A DNA stretch of 37,669 nucleotides from a virus (IMGVR_UViG_3300013099_000044:1-37669), one strand, 5' to 3'; positions 26,219 to 33,061 are shown, counted from the first letter of the stretch. Made by a program: numbers and translations. Notes: generated from the sequence alone by a model not told the origin.

Positions 26219-26409
26219 ATTAGCGCCTGTCTGCTTCTTATTTTTTTACATTTTTTACAGATTCTATTTTGATAGGATTTAGAGTGGAAATTCCTCCCAC
26301 AAGATAAGCACTCTCTATTATCTCTGACCATTTGCTGAAGACTATTCTGTTTTCTCGCATATGATATGCGCGCGATTTCTTGCTTCGTCTCTGGTTGTCC
26401 CTTCCTCAC
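26215..26409 (-). CDS. Small zinc-ribbon protein, first gene of packaging operon
   Basis: 64 residues from GTG 26409 (GGAG six bases upstream). A TTG four codons earlier is the other option. Residues 34-54 hold a four-cysteine zinc ribbon (CLSCGRNFHS...ICKKCKK), with a basic N-terminal tail. Such mini zinc fingers are frequent just before phage terminase genes and presumably bind DNA or RNA. It is coupled to terS by GTGA. The 70-bp gap upstream separates it from a divergent plus-strand gene and should contain a promoter. Confidence 0.75.
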   Translation of the reverse strand: MRKGQPETKQEIARISYARKQNSLQQMVRDNRECLSCGRNFHSKSYQNRICKKCKKIRSRQALM

Positions 26410-26479
26410 ACATTTCTCCAATCACAAACTATACAACACCTTATCAGGTAGATATTATATATGCAACTAGGAGAATTTT

Positions 26480-26707
26480 GTGAAGGATAAAGAAGACATC
26501 ACCAATGATTTAATGCTACTCGAAACCAAGTTATTAAACCCTCTGCACTCGTTATGGGCCGATTTAACATTCTTTAAAGATATGGTTAAAGACGTGACTA
26601 TATCTACCGCACTAGATGGCTATGTGAAACAACTTGCTAGAGATTATAAAACCTACAATGCAATCAAGAATAAAATTCTCAATGATCTACCTATAGATAA
26701 AAGCTAA
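26480..26707 (+). CDS. Lone plus-strand helical protein
   Basis: 75 residues starting at GTG, with AGGAG five to six bases upstream. Entirely helical by appearance (ITNDLMLLETKLLNPLHSLW, VKQLARDYKTYNAIKNKIL). It is the only plus-strand gene in the minus-strand region 1580-34421. It diverges from the zinc-ribbon gene and ends with a four-base overlap on the end of the convergent basic-protein block. Function unknown. The position would allow it, or its transcript, to influence the late operon. Confidence 0.65.
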   Translation: MKDKEDITNDLMLLETKLLNPLHSLWADLTFFKDMVKDVTISTALDGYVKQLARDYKTYNAIKNKILNDLPIDKS

Positions 26708-27018
26708 TGATCCACCACTCTACTGCGTTCTGATCGTGGGTTATTCCTATCATAAGGCTTCTTAGGATGAGGAAATCTCGGTTTATCATAAAGGTCTTTC
26801 TTCGGCTTTAACCTATTCCCATCTTCGTATCCAGTTAATTTCTTACGCTTTCTAAGCAGCCTCTTCCATTTTATAGTAGAGCCTCTCGCGTTATCGTTTA
26901 TCCTTTTTAAAACCCTTTTCTTTTTATTTTTAGACGAGTAATAGTCCTCAGTAGGTGTGTTCCTTGGATCATACCTTTGGCTTGGTTGTTCTCCTAAATC
27001 TCTTTCTCTGCTTCGCAT
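26704..27018 (-). CDS. Very basic protein of the Lys/Arg-rich block
   Basis: 104 residues from the ATG at 27018 (AGGGAG seven bases upstream). Strongly basic and probably disordered, with Arg/Lys clusters (SSKNKKKRVLKRINDNARG, WKRLLRKRKKL) and a Pro/Arg-rich tail (RFPHPKKPYDRNNPRSERSR). No family recognised. Last gene of the block; its stop overlaps the convergent plus-strand gene. Nucleic-acid binding is likely from composition alone. Confidence 0.6.
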   Translation of the reverse strand: MRSRERDLGEQPSQRYDPRNTPTEDYYSSKNKKKRVLKRINDNARGSTIKWKRLLRKRKKLTGYEDGNRLKPKKDLYDKPRFPHPKKPYDRNNPRSERSRVVDH

Positions 27019-27152
27019 ATGCTTACTCCCTCTGGCATAGTGCCATTTTCTTGTAGTGAATGTACCTCTTCGTCCGTTAATGGCCTGGTAAGGCCGCATC
27101 TTACTAAAAACTGGTCTATTTCATAGAAATTATCTTTCGTGCTAGTATCCAT
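26994..27152 (-). CDS. Small acidic protein within the basic block
   Basis: 52 residues from the ATG at 27152. Unlike its neighbours it is acidic (MDTSTKDNFYEIDQF, PLTDEEVHSLQENGTMPEGV). It overlaps both neighbours by 11 and 25 bases. It might neutralise or chaperone the basic proteins, but that is only a suggestion from charge and gene order. The ribosome site is weak (GGAG ten bases upstream). Confidence 0.5.
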   Translation of the reverse strand: MDTSTKDNFYEIDQFLVRCGLTRPLTDEEVHSLQENGTMPEGVSICEAEKEI

Positions 27153-27390
27153 ACTTTTTAATCTCCGCGTATGTCGTGCTAACTGGGTCTTGCCCACCAC
27201 CAGATTGTGCTATTTTATTAAACCCGTCTTGTAATCCTGCTATAGCATCTTTTTTCTGTTTAGCTTTTTTTTCATCATCAGTCATGTCTGTATCTTTATA
27301 CCTAACATCTCTCAATGCCTTTAAGAATCCTCCAGACTTTTTTCCTCCACCGCCAGTTTTTCCGGCAGTCATTTTATTTCCAATTCCCAT
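27142..27390 (-). CDS. Basic-block protein with FLKALRD motif
   Basis: 82 residues. The ATG at 27390 has GGAGG five bases upstream. The N-terminus is Gly/Lys-rich (KTGGGGKKSGG), directly followed by the block's shared motif FLKALRD (residues 22-28). A mixed-charge helix follows (DEKKAKQKKDAIAGLQDGF) and the protein ends in YAEIKKYGY. No family recognised. Confidence 0.6.
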   Translation of the reverse strand: MGIGNKMTAGKTGGGGKKSGGFLKALRDVRYKDTDMTDDEKKAKQKKDAIAGLQDGFNKIAQSGGGQDPVSTTYAEIKKYGY

Positions 27391-27391
27391 A

Positions 27392-27949
27392 CTATCCTCC
27401 AAAGACACCAATGTTTTTAGTTCTCTTTTTCTTTCTAGCATCCTCTTTCTTCTTAGCAAGGGCCTGTCTAGCAGCGCTTTCTTTGGCCCATTTGTCTAGC
27501 GCCTTTTTCCCATGGGGATTATTTTTTGTCACATCTTTTCCGCCCACAAATACTTTAGTAGAGTCTTTTGGAACGGCCTTTAACCTGGCCATTAGTTCAG
27601 CTCTCTCATCCATGAGTTTAACTCTCTTGTTTAATTTAGTCGCCTCAAATTTTGCTTTAGCACTAGTTGGCTTTGTCTTCCTAGCAACAGCAAGCTTTGC
27701 TTTAGATTTTGATGCCGGAGCACGTTTTACAGCGTCTAATTGTAATTTTTTCAACCTAGCATGCCCTTTTTTTATCTTATAACTATCATATTCCCTTTTT
27801 ACTGTTCTATCACTAGCAAGGCCGACTCTTTTTGAATACTCTTTAAATGTCTCACCTTTTGCGTAACTAGGTCTTGGCTTTTTTTTCTTGTTATATATAT
27901 CGCCAATCTTGTCCGCTATCCTCGTACTAACTCCTAAATCACCAGCCAT
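27392..27949 (-). CDS. Lys-rich basic-block protein
   Basis: 185 residues, rich in Lys and Ala (RAPASKSKAKLAVARKTKP, SAARQALAKKKEDARKKKR), superficially like histone H1 or other DNA-condensing tails. Residues 25-60 (PRPSYAKGETFKEYSKRVGL) could form a small helical domain. It starts 11 bases inside the preceding small gene. Composition suggests DNA or RNA binding. No homologue recognised. Confidence 0.6.
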   Translation of the reverse strand: MAGDLGVSTRIADKIGDIYNKKKKPRPSYAKGETFKEYSKRVGLASDRTVKREYDSYKIKKGHARLKKLQLDAVKRAPASKSKAKLAVARKTKPTSAKAKFEATKLNKRVKLMDERAELMARLKAVPKDSTKVFVGGKDVTKNNPHGKKALDKWAKESAARQALAKKKEDARKKKRTKNIGVFGG

Positions 27950-28118
27950 TTTTCTTCCCCCTTAGTGCTTCTTTAAAGTTTCTCGCACCTCTTTCTTTTC
28001 TAGTTAAACCTTTTTTCTTTTTCTTTCCCTTTGGTTGGGTAAGCCATTGCCCTGTTACCGTATCAAAAATTGCTTTTGCTTTCTCTGCATATGTTCTCTC
28101 TTTCCATTCAAGTGACAT
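27939..28118 (-). CDS. 59-aa basic protein with FKEALRG motif
   Basis: A short gene with a strong AGGAGG and a start coupled to the upstream stop (TAATG at 28118). It encodes 59 residues with 18 Lys/Arg against 6 Asp/Glu, including a five-Lys run (KGKKKKKGL) and the shared motif FKEALRG at residues 48-54. It overlaps the next gene by 11 bases. It is just under common length cut-offs and would easily be missed by automatic annotation. Confidence 0.65.
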   Translation of the reverse strand: MSLEWKERTYAEKAKAIFDTVTGQWLTQPKGKKKKKGLTRKERGARNFKEALRGKKNGW

Positions 28119-29263
28119 TAAAATCCTCCTTTTCCGAATCTTGTTAATCCAGAACTTTTTATTTTTAATGGGCCGCCAGTTATCTTGATAGTTTTTATTT
28201 TTTTAAGCCTTGATCCACTCTCTGTCCTTGGGTGGCCTTTCAGTATCTTTACTAACTTGATCCTCTTCCTACGGGCAGTCTTTGTTATATTTACTTTTTC
28301 TCGATCACGGACTCGCCCCTTATTAGCTTTCTTAACGTGTTCTTTTAACCGTTCAGGATTTTCCTCTTGCCATTTTTTAGTTTGTTTTTTTCTAATTTTA
28401 GCTTGCTCTTTTAGAGAGTTAGTCCCAACTCCTTCTTTTTTTATCTTCTTTCTTCTCCCTTCATTCGCCCTTACTTTTTCTCTTTTAGATATAGTCCCTG
28501 AGGCCTCGTTCTCTCTCAACGGAGTAAAGGTATCCGACCTATTTGCCCCACCCTTTCTATTTATCTCTGCGACTGGTAAGATTATACCACCACGTCCCTT
28601 TTTTAGAGTAGAGTATTTTCTTCCGAATTCTTTATATTCTCCGCCCTTTACTTTTGTATTACGTATTTCTTTCGCTACTTTTTTAGCACTTAATAATTTA
28701 CTCACATACCCTTTTTTCACAACATTTCTAATATCTGGGTTTGCTAGTTTTTTTGGTGTTACTTCTGGGTACTTATTTAATGGATCACCTATAAGAATCT
28801 TAGGCTTCATTTTACTGACCCTTTTTTTGAAATTCTTTTTATTTTTATGCTTTCCTCCGAACCTTTTTAATACAGGGCCACTTCTAGTCTTCCCAGTTCT
28901 AAATGCTTCGTTACCAGTTTTCCCAGTGTTTTTCATAGCTGTTTGGTAGTCTTTATTGGCCAATTGTTTCACTGTACGGCCAGTGCCTTTTGCAAACTCT
29001 CTCATGTATCTAGTAGATGCAACCTTTCTACTCATACCGCCAGTTGGTTGACGGTACGCCATCTTAGCTTTTCTAACTCTATCCTTTCTTCTTACTGTCT
29101 TCATTTCCTCAATAGATAGCTTCTCGCCTTTAGTTTGATACTTACGCTTCATTGAATGAAATCTTTTTCCCATGCGCTTAACATGCTCGTCTGTGCTCAC
29201 AACCTTAGTTCTTTTTCTAAGTGCTTCTGCTAGACGTTTCTTAACATATTGTTTTTCACTCAT
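28118..29263 (-). CDS. Large highly basic protein (381 aa)
   Basis: Lys/Arg-rich throughout (MSEKQYVKKRLAEALRKR, HVKRMGKRFHSMKRKY, ARRKRIKLVKILKG) with few acidic residues, and no hydrophobic core typical of enzymes. Some segments with regular hydrophobics (RGGIILPVAEINRKG) could fold. ATGA coupling upstream and TAATG downstream place it firmly in the operon. Probably a nucleic-acid-binding or virion-internal protein, inferred only from charge and context. Confidence 0.6.
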   Translation of the reverse strand: MSEKQYVKKRLAEALRKRTKVVSTDEHVKRMGKRFHSMKRKYQTKGEKLSIEEMKTVRRKDRVRKAKMAYRQPTGGMSRKVASTRYMREFAKGTGRTVKQLANKDYQTAMKNTGKTGNEAFRTGKTRSGPVLKRFGGKHKNKKNFKKRVSKMKPKILIGDPLNKYPEVTPKKLANPDIRNVVKKGYVSKLLSAKKVAKEIRNTKVKGGEYKEFGRKYSTLKKGRGGIILPVAEINRKGGANRSDTFTPLRENEASGTISKREKVRANEGRRKKIKKEGVGTNSLKEQAKIRKKQTKKWQEENPERLKEHVKKANKGRVRDREKVNITKTARRKRIKLVKILKGHPRTESGSRLKKIKTIKITGGPLKIKSSGLTRFGKGGF

Positions 29264-29718
29264 TCTGTTAATGCTCCAAGAACTACCTTTAGCCTTTGCT
29301 TCTTCATGGCAGGCCTTTGCTTAAATGACTTTCCTTGTATCTTACGATATCTAGATTCCATTTTTGTTCTATTTGCCCTAACCTTTTTAAGATCACTTGT
29401 AGAATACTGGGCCACTGTGTCCTGTTTTCTACTCCTGTCTCTAATAAGCGCATTAGAAATTGCAGACCTCTGACTTCGACTTGCTGCTGGCATTGAATAC
29501 TTCATTCCTTCATTAAACCCAGACCGAAGCCTGCTCTCGCCTGACCTGCCAAATATTCCTCTATCCTGGTAGGAGTCGTATGGGTATCTGCCAAAAGCAT
29601 CGCTTTTATGACCAGAATTTTTTCTTGCTTCTGCCCACTTTACTCCGCCAACCTTATCGCTTATTTTCTTTGCTAAATTAGAAGTCTTTACTCCTCTCAA
29701 TGCTTTTTTGAAACTCAT
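29260..29718 (-). CDS. Basic-block protein with N-terminal FKKALRG motif
   Basis: 152 residues. The shared motif FKKALRG is at residues 3-9, followed by TSNLAKKISDKVGGVKW and a Ser/Arg-rich middle (YDSYQDRGIFGRSGESRLRS) and a basic tail (RSFKQRPAMKKQRLKVVL-type). The start is coupled to the preceding stop. No family recognised. Confidence 0.6.
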   Translation of the reverse strand: MSFKKALRGVKTSNLAKKISDKVGGVKWAEARKNSGHKSDAFGRYPYDSYQDRGIFGRSGESRLRSGFNEGMKYSMPAASRSQRSAISNALIRDRSRKQDTVAQYSTSDLKKVRANRTKMESRYRKIQGKSFKQRPAMKKQRLKVVLGALTE

Positions 29719-30077
29719 TATTGTTCTTCCAATGTTGTTCTACCACTATACACCATTCTTAAATCAGGCAATTCGTGTCCCTCACTATTTCTCCACATAT
29801 GTAGAGCAAACGGATGGAGATTTACATAGGCCTCTTTATTAGGATGGTATTGAACAACTGTCACACACTCCCCCCATATAAGATTCTTAACTTTACACAT
29901 CTCATCCCAAGTAGGGCATCTAGTAGTTGTGCTAACTGTACAATGTTCCCAATCAGGATCAGCACTAAATATAGTTATATCTAATCCTTCAAATCTAAAC
30001 ATTCCAGACTGCTGACCGCTACCAGATATAAAAGGTGCATCTTTGATACGATACTGTTCCATTTCCTCTGTTATCAT
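29718..30077 (-). CDS. DUF7694-type phage protein
   Basis: 119 residues with the pattern WEHCTVSTTTRCPTWDEMC, then VKNLIWGECVTVVQYHP and YVNLHPFALHMWR, which I recognise as a family of small phage proteins of unknown function (DUF7694, named from memory). It is not basic, so it stands out within this block. The conserved Trp, Cys and His residues (CPTWDEMC, QYHP, HPFALHMW) could bind a metal or substrate. The ATG at 30077 is used; a second ATG five codons on lacks spacing for a ribosome site. Confidence 0.7.
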   Translation of the reverse strand: MITEEMEQYRIKDAPFISGSGQQSGMFRFEGLDITIFSADPDWEHCTVSTTTRCPTWDEMCKVKNLIWGECVTVVQYHPNKEAYVNLHPFALHMWRNSEGHELPDLRMVYSGRTTLEEQ

Positions 30078-30081
30078 ATCT

Positions 30082-30288
30082 CTATATGCTCCCGCTTAAG
30101 GCCTTAGTTATTCCTCCTGCCTGAGCTCCGCTACCACCGCCGCCTCTTGGTACTATTTTATATTTATCGTTTATTTCGCTCTCATCAGTTAACCCATCTC
30201 CATCTCTATTTGAAGCCGAAGTAATCGGTGTTGCTGTTTCTGATGGGCCTCGTATTGCCCGTTTAATTTTTCTTGCTGCTCCACCCAT
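30082..30288 (-). CDS. 68-aa basic-block protein with IKRAIRG motif
   Basis: The N-terminus carries a variant of the shared motif (IKRAIRG, residues 8-14), then an EF-hand-like acidic segment (DGDGLTDESEIND) and a Gly-rich C-terminus (PRGGGGSGAQAGG, KALSGSI). The ribosome site and ATG come from a 29-bp element that is repeated at 30731-30759. The start is coupled to a 14-codon ORF by TAATG. DGDGLTDESE resembles calcium-binding thrombospondin type-3 or dockerin-like loops, but it is a single copy. Confidence 0.6.
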   Translation of the reverse strand: MGGAARKIKRAIRGPSETATPITSASNRDGDGLTDESEINDKYKIVPRGGGGSGAQAGGITKALSGSI

Positions 30289-30332
30289 TAGTATAACCTT
30301 CCTCTTTCAGTTCTTTTCTTTATTTCACTCAT
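30288..30332 (-). CDS. 14-aa coupled mini-ORF (MSEIKKRTERGRLY)
   Basis: The ATG overlaps the upstream stop (ATGA at 30329-30332) and the TAA overlaps the next ATG (TAATG at 30288). The last nine residues, KRTERGRLY, are identical to the last nine of the 472-residue protein because the DNA is a 29-bp duplicate. It may be translated only to deliver ribosomes to the next gene; the duplicated stretch contains that gene's Shine-Dalgarno sequence (GAGGAAGG). Confidence 0.4.
   Translation of the reverse strand: MSEIKKRTERGRLY
30289..30317 (-). repeat. 29-bp direct repeat, copy B (ribosome-site module)
   Basis: Identical over 29 bases to 30731-30759. On the minus strand it encodes KRTERGRLY-stop and contains GAGGAAGG eight bases before the start of the 68-residue gene. 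Confidence 0.9.
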
Positions 30333-30730
30333 TTTAATAAATCTTCTGGGTCACGAACCCACTGGTCGCCAACTCCAGGGCCTCCACCACCTCTGAGCGC
30401 GCCTTTAAATGATTTCTTCCCACCTTTTACGGCCCTGCTTAGGGATTGTGCGTTTGCTTTTTTTAGACTCGCGCCTGAATCAGCTTTAGTAACCTTAGCT
30501 TTTAGAATTCTTACTCTAAGATTTAAATTTTTTGATCTAGCTATTCTCGCAGCATCGTCTGGTGCTTTTTTAAATGTACTGCCTTTTTTATAACCTTTGA
30601 ATGACGGGTCTTTCTTCCACTTTTTATAGTGGGCCATCAAAGTATTATCATAAGCAGATTTTGCAGTAGCTTCTCTTCTGGCGATTCTATCTCCAAAGTT
30701 CTTTCTAACCCACCCTATATAACCTTCCAC
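30329..30730 (-). CDS. Basic-block protein with FKGALRG motif
   Basis: 133 residues. Mostly basic helix (WVRKNFGDRIARREATAKSA, LMAHYKKWKKDPSFKGYKK). Near the C-terminus the shared motif FKGALRG (108-114) runs into a Gly-rich linker and a short acidic end (GVGDQWVRDPEDLLK). GTG start overlapping the previous TAG by one base, with its ribosome site supplied by copy A of the 29-bp repeat. No family recognised. Confidence 0.6.
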   Translation of the reverse strand: MEGYIGWVRKNFGDRIARREATAKSAYDNTLMAHYKKWKKDPSFKGYKKGSTFKKAPDDAARIARSKNLNLRVRILKAKVTKADSGASLKKANAQSLSRAVKGGKKSFKGALRGGGGPGVGDQWVRDPEDLLK

Positions 30731-32148
30731 TAGTATAACCTTCCTCTTTCAGTTCTTTTACCACCTGATTTAATCCAACCTTGTTTCTTCCAACTTCTAT
30801 ACTGTGGACTCTTTACTATTTGACTTCTGCTATACTCTCTAGGGATTCCTCCACCACCATCTTGGATTCCTTTCCACTTAGGCATTTTCCATGCAGGCTT
30901 CTGACCACCTTTTTTACTGCTACCTTTATATTTAGTCTTCTTTGGAAGAATTAATTTAGTAACAACTTTTCGTTTAATCTTCTTTTCTAATGGTTTTTGT
31001 GGAGCATTCTTTATACCCTGTTTATGAAGTGTTGGTGCAGGCCCTAACTTAATCTTCTTATTCGCATAACCAAAAGTAAAACTATCTTTTTGCTTAGGAG
31101 TAAAGACTGTTCTTCCTGGTTTCGGGTCTGCCTTTGTTAATACCTTATCAACGTTACCACCAACCTTGCTGCTCATGTTTTTTAAGCGCTTAGTTTTGAC
31201 ACCCATCAGAGACTTATAAGGGTCTTTAGTTGAGGTATAGTTTCCACTGTGCTTGTCGATACTTTTATATATCTTATTCATGTCCTTTCCACGCCGTATC
31301 TTCTTTTGGTATGGAGAGTCCTTTTTCATTCGTTCAAACATATTATAGGCGGCGTACCCTGCCCCAACTCCTTGAACAACTTTACCGAGAGCTCCCCATG
31401 GAACCTTTCTGGCGATCTTGTTAATCTTGCTTCCTAGTCCTGGTGTTTTAGGTTTAAGGACTCTTGATTTTGCATTTATTGATCCAGTTATTTTTGGTTG
31501 CTTCTTATGCCCTATAGTGGTTCTTGGCAGGACTCTTCCAACAATTCTAGTGTTACCTATCTTCTTTGGAGTATTGAAGTCTTTATAGGCGTGTGTTTTT
31601 CTGGGAGCTTTCACAACTCCTCTTCCAGTGGCCTCTTGCCTAATAGGTGTAGTCCAATTTGGACGTTTACTAGACTTTCTTCCGAGCTGTCTCGATCTTC
31701 TTACTTTCGGAGGCGCTAATGCCTTCATAGGTTTGATACCGTTTTTTAGAACCAGTGTTGGTTTGTATGGAGCTTTAACTGCATTCTTTCTAGCATCACT
31801 GAAGACACCTTTGGTTATGCGCTCTCTCTTCTTAGGGACTAGCTTTAAACTTCCTTGCTTTGCCTGGTGCCTGGATAATCTCTTTGAGTAGTCAATCTTC
31901 TTTAGATTCTTCTTACCTAACTGACCTTTGAGCTTCTTTGGAGTACGTTTTCTAAACTTCTTCTCAGTCTTATTGATAAATGGCTCTTGCACTGACATAC
32001 CTGGGCGAGTGAAGGTTTCCATAGTTTTAGGTGCATCTGCTCCCAGCTTTTTGAGCTCTCTCAAGTAGTCCTTATTATCAGTTGATTTGTATTGTTCGAG
32101 TAGCCATTTCTTGTGGTTATAGACTGGTGGGCTCTTCTTCTTTGCCAT
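30730..32148 (-). CDS. Large highly basic protein (472 aa), first gene of the late block
   Basis: AGGAG stands six bases before the ATG. The protein is Lys/Arg/Pro-rich along its length (TEKKFRKRTPKKLKGQLGKK, PPKVRRSRQLGRKSSKRP), with one hydrophobic Gly/Ala segment near residues 245-270 (VPWGALGKVVQGVGAGYAAY) that could be a membrane-active helix, and a GGGG linker near residue 435. It is the first gene after the 32-kb control region. Composition resembles a nucleic-acid-condensing or DNA-entry protein. No homologue recognised. Confidence 0.6.
   Translation of the reverse strand: MAKKKSPPVYNHKKWLLEQYKSTDNKDYLRELKKLGADAPKTMETFTRPGMSVQEPFINKTEKKFRKRTPKKLKGQLGKKNLKKIDYSKRLSRHQAKQGSLKLVPKKRERITKGVFSDARKNAVKAPYKPTLVLKNGIKPMKALAPPKVRRSRQLGRKSSKRPNWTTPIRQEATGRGVVKAPRKTHAYKDFNTPKKIGNTRIVGRVLPRTTIGHKKQPKITGSINAKSRVLKPKTPGLGSKINKIARKVPWGALGKVVQGVGAGYAAYNMFERMKKDSPYQKKIRRGKDMNKIYKSIDKHSGNYTSTKDPYKSLMGVKTKRLKNMSSKVGGNVDKVLTKADPKPGRTVFTPKQKDSFTFGYANKKIKLGPAPTLHKQGIKNAPQKPLEKKIKRKVVTKLILPKKTKYKGSSKKGGQKPAWKMPKWKGIQDGGGGIPREYSRSQIVKSPQYRSWKKQGWIKSGGKRTERGRLY
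30731..30759 (-). repeat. 29-bp direct repeat, copy A
   Basis: The end of the 472-residue gene. It encodes its C-terminal KRTERGRLY and stop, and provides GAGGAAGG for the following GTG start. The same 29 bases recur at 30289-30317. Confidence 0.9.
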
Positions 32149-32500
32149 GATGTCTCCTGTAGGGTTTCCTTACAAGAATAATATAAGATAGCGCCTTAGA
32201 CAAGGATTCGCTGCGCTTAATCAAGTCACGACAAGTAACTTTTAATATAAAAAGAAGCGAGTCAACGACGAGCCGAAATGACCTGTCAAGGATTGATTCC
32301 GATCTGACAGAGTAGAGAGTGGCGACAAAAGAAGAAAAAATGAAGTGAGGGCCTAGAGAGGGTATATACTCCCCACCACTACGCACCCCTTGAAGTAAAA
32401 GAGGATTATCTGCTATACCTCACATGCTTTTTCTATCTGATTTGATGAGATTGACAGCTTATTGAGGATGATTTGGAGGATGGAGAGAGGCCGAGGGTAT

Positions 32501-32528
32501 GATATTGGGTGATATTGGGTGATATTGG
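32501..32528. repeat. Tandem 10-mer array GATATTGGGT (2.8 copies)
   Basis: Two perfect copies and a third that diverges after eight bases, directly adjacent. First of three short arrays in the control region. Confidence 0.9.
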
Positions 32529-32545
32529 CATAATAATGAGTGATT

Positions 32546-32575
32546 TAAGCCATTCTAAGCCGTTCTAAGCCGTCC
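32546..32575. repeat. Tandem 10-mer array TAAGCCNTTC (3 copies)
   Basis: Copies start at 32546, 32556 and 32566 (TAAGCCATTC, TAAGCCGTTC, TAAGCCGTCC). Spacing equals about one helical turn, so bound proteins would sit on one DNA face. Confidence 0.9.
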
Positions 32576-32615
32576 ATCCAGTTGCTTGCCTGAGCGTAGC
32601 GAGGGCATTCTCAAC

Positions 32616-32661
32616 GCTATAAACTGCTATAAATAATGCTATAAATAATGCTATAAATAAA
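32616..32661. repeat. Tandem AT-rich array GCTATAAA (4 copies)
   Basis: GCTATAAA starts at 32616, 32626, 32638 and 32650. The last three are 12-mers (GCTATAAATAAT). A very AT-rich repeated stretch like this would serve as a DNA-unwinding element or a protein-binding array. Confidence 0.9.
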
Positions 32662-32735
32662 CCCTATCCAGGTTCTCTTTAGTTCAATGCTTGCTTATCG
32701 GGTTTGCATGGTTCCCAGTCTCAAGCTTGGATGTT

Positions 32736-32756
32736 AAAAAGCCCCGTTTCCGAGGC
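32736..32756 (-). terminator. Intrinsic terminator of the second leftward operon
   Basis: Minus strand: stem GCCTCG / CGGGGC with a GAAA tetraloop (six pairs, one G-U), followed at once by five T. It ends the operon coming from 34421 and insulates it from the late operon that starts beyond the control region. Confidence 0.8.
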
Positions 32757-32796
32757 CCTTCAGTTATCAATGTTACTTACACCTTCTCTAGTGCTG

Positions 32797-32919
32797 TTAT
32801 TTATACTTAATTGTCACATTCCTACCTTGGCTTAATAGATGGTGAAAGAATGCTTCAGCATCCTCCCAATATCTAAACTCCCCTAGGTATGTCTTTCCTT
32901 CGATTATTTCGTAAAGCAT
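32797..32919 (-). CDS. 40-aa hypothetical protein
   Basis: Strong AGGAGG before the ATG. Sequence MLYEIIEGKTYLGEFRYWED followed by AEAFFHHLLSQGRNVTIKYK reads as a small alpha/beta unit. It begins one base after the previous stop and precedes the terminator. No family recognised, but coding is well supported for so short a gene. Confidence 0.6.
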   Translation of the reverse strand: MLYEIIEGKTYLGEFRYWEDAEAFFHHLLSQGRNVTIKYK

Positions 32920-32920
32920 G

Positions 32921-33061
32921 CTAATCCTCCTTTTTATAAAATGCTTCTGCTATTGCTAGCAAATACAGACCATCTAATTTTGCTGGTCCCTTGGGCATCC
33001 TGTTGATTATTTCATCTATCAGTTTTTTCATTTCCTCTTTGGTTTCTGGTATGTAAAACAT
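32921..33061 (-). CDS. 46-aa hypothetical helical protein
   Basis: The ATG is coupled to the preceding stop (TAATG). Sequence MFYIPETKEEMKKLIDEIIN, then RMPKGPAKLDGLYLLAIAEA, is a helical hairpin by appearance. It carries the ribosome site of the next gene at its end. No function known. Confidence 0.55.
   Translation of the reverse strand: MFYIPETKEEMKKLIDEIINRMPKGPAKLDGLYLLAIAEAFYKKED

Larger units (their letters stand above)
32149..32796. other. Non-coding control region (648 bp)
   Basis: No convincing gene. It contains an inverted repeat CTGTCA/TGACAG (32283-32288 and 32305-32310), a TATATA-centred GGGTATATACTCCC-like site near 32360-32373, three tandem-repeat arrays (32501-32661) and an intrinsic terminator (32736-32756). 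The leftward late promoter should lie here, but I cannot point to a convincing -35/-10 pair. Confidence 0.6.

Noticed and set aside
27315-27782. 155-aa plus-strand ORF
   Set aside because: Antisense shadow of the basic genes at 27142-27949, with the same Phe/Leu/Ser artefact and no ribosome site.
28185-28949. 254-aa hydrophobic plus-strand ORF
   Set aside because: It is the mirror of the Lys-rich 381-aa gene: Lys/Arg codons read on the other strand give Phe/Leu/Ser, so the long open frame is a composition artefact. It has no ribosome site.
32117-32386. 89-aa minus-strand ORF upstream of the 472-aa gene
   Set aside because: It overlaps the start of a gene with a strong ribosome site, has no good ribosome site of its own, and its composition does not look like a protein. 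Treated as part of the non-coding control region.
32451-32456. Perfect TTGACA on the plus strand
   Set aside because: No acceptable -10 hexamer at 15-19 bp and no plus-strand gene for 2.3 kb downstream.
32501-32661. Possible CRISPR array
   Set aside because: Units are 10-12 bp and directly adjacent without unique spacers, so they are tandem repeats.
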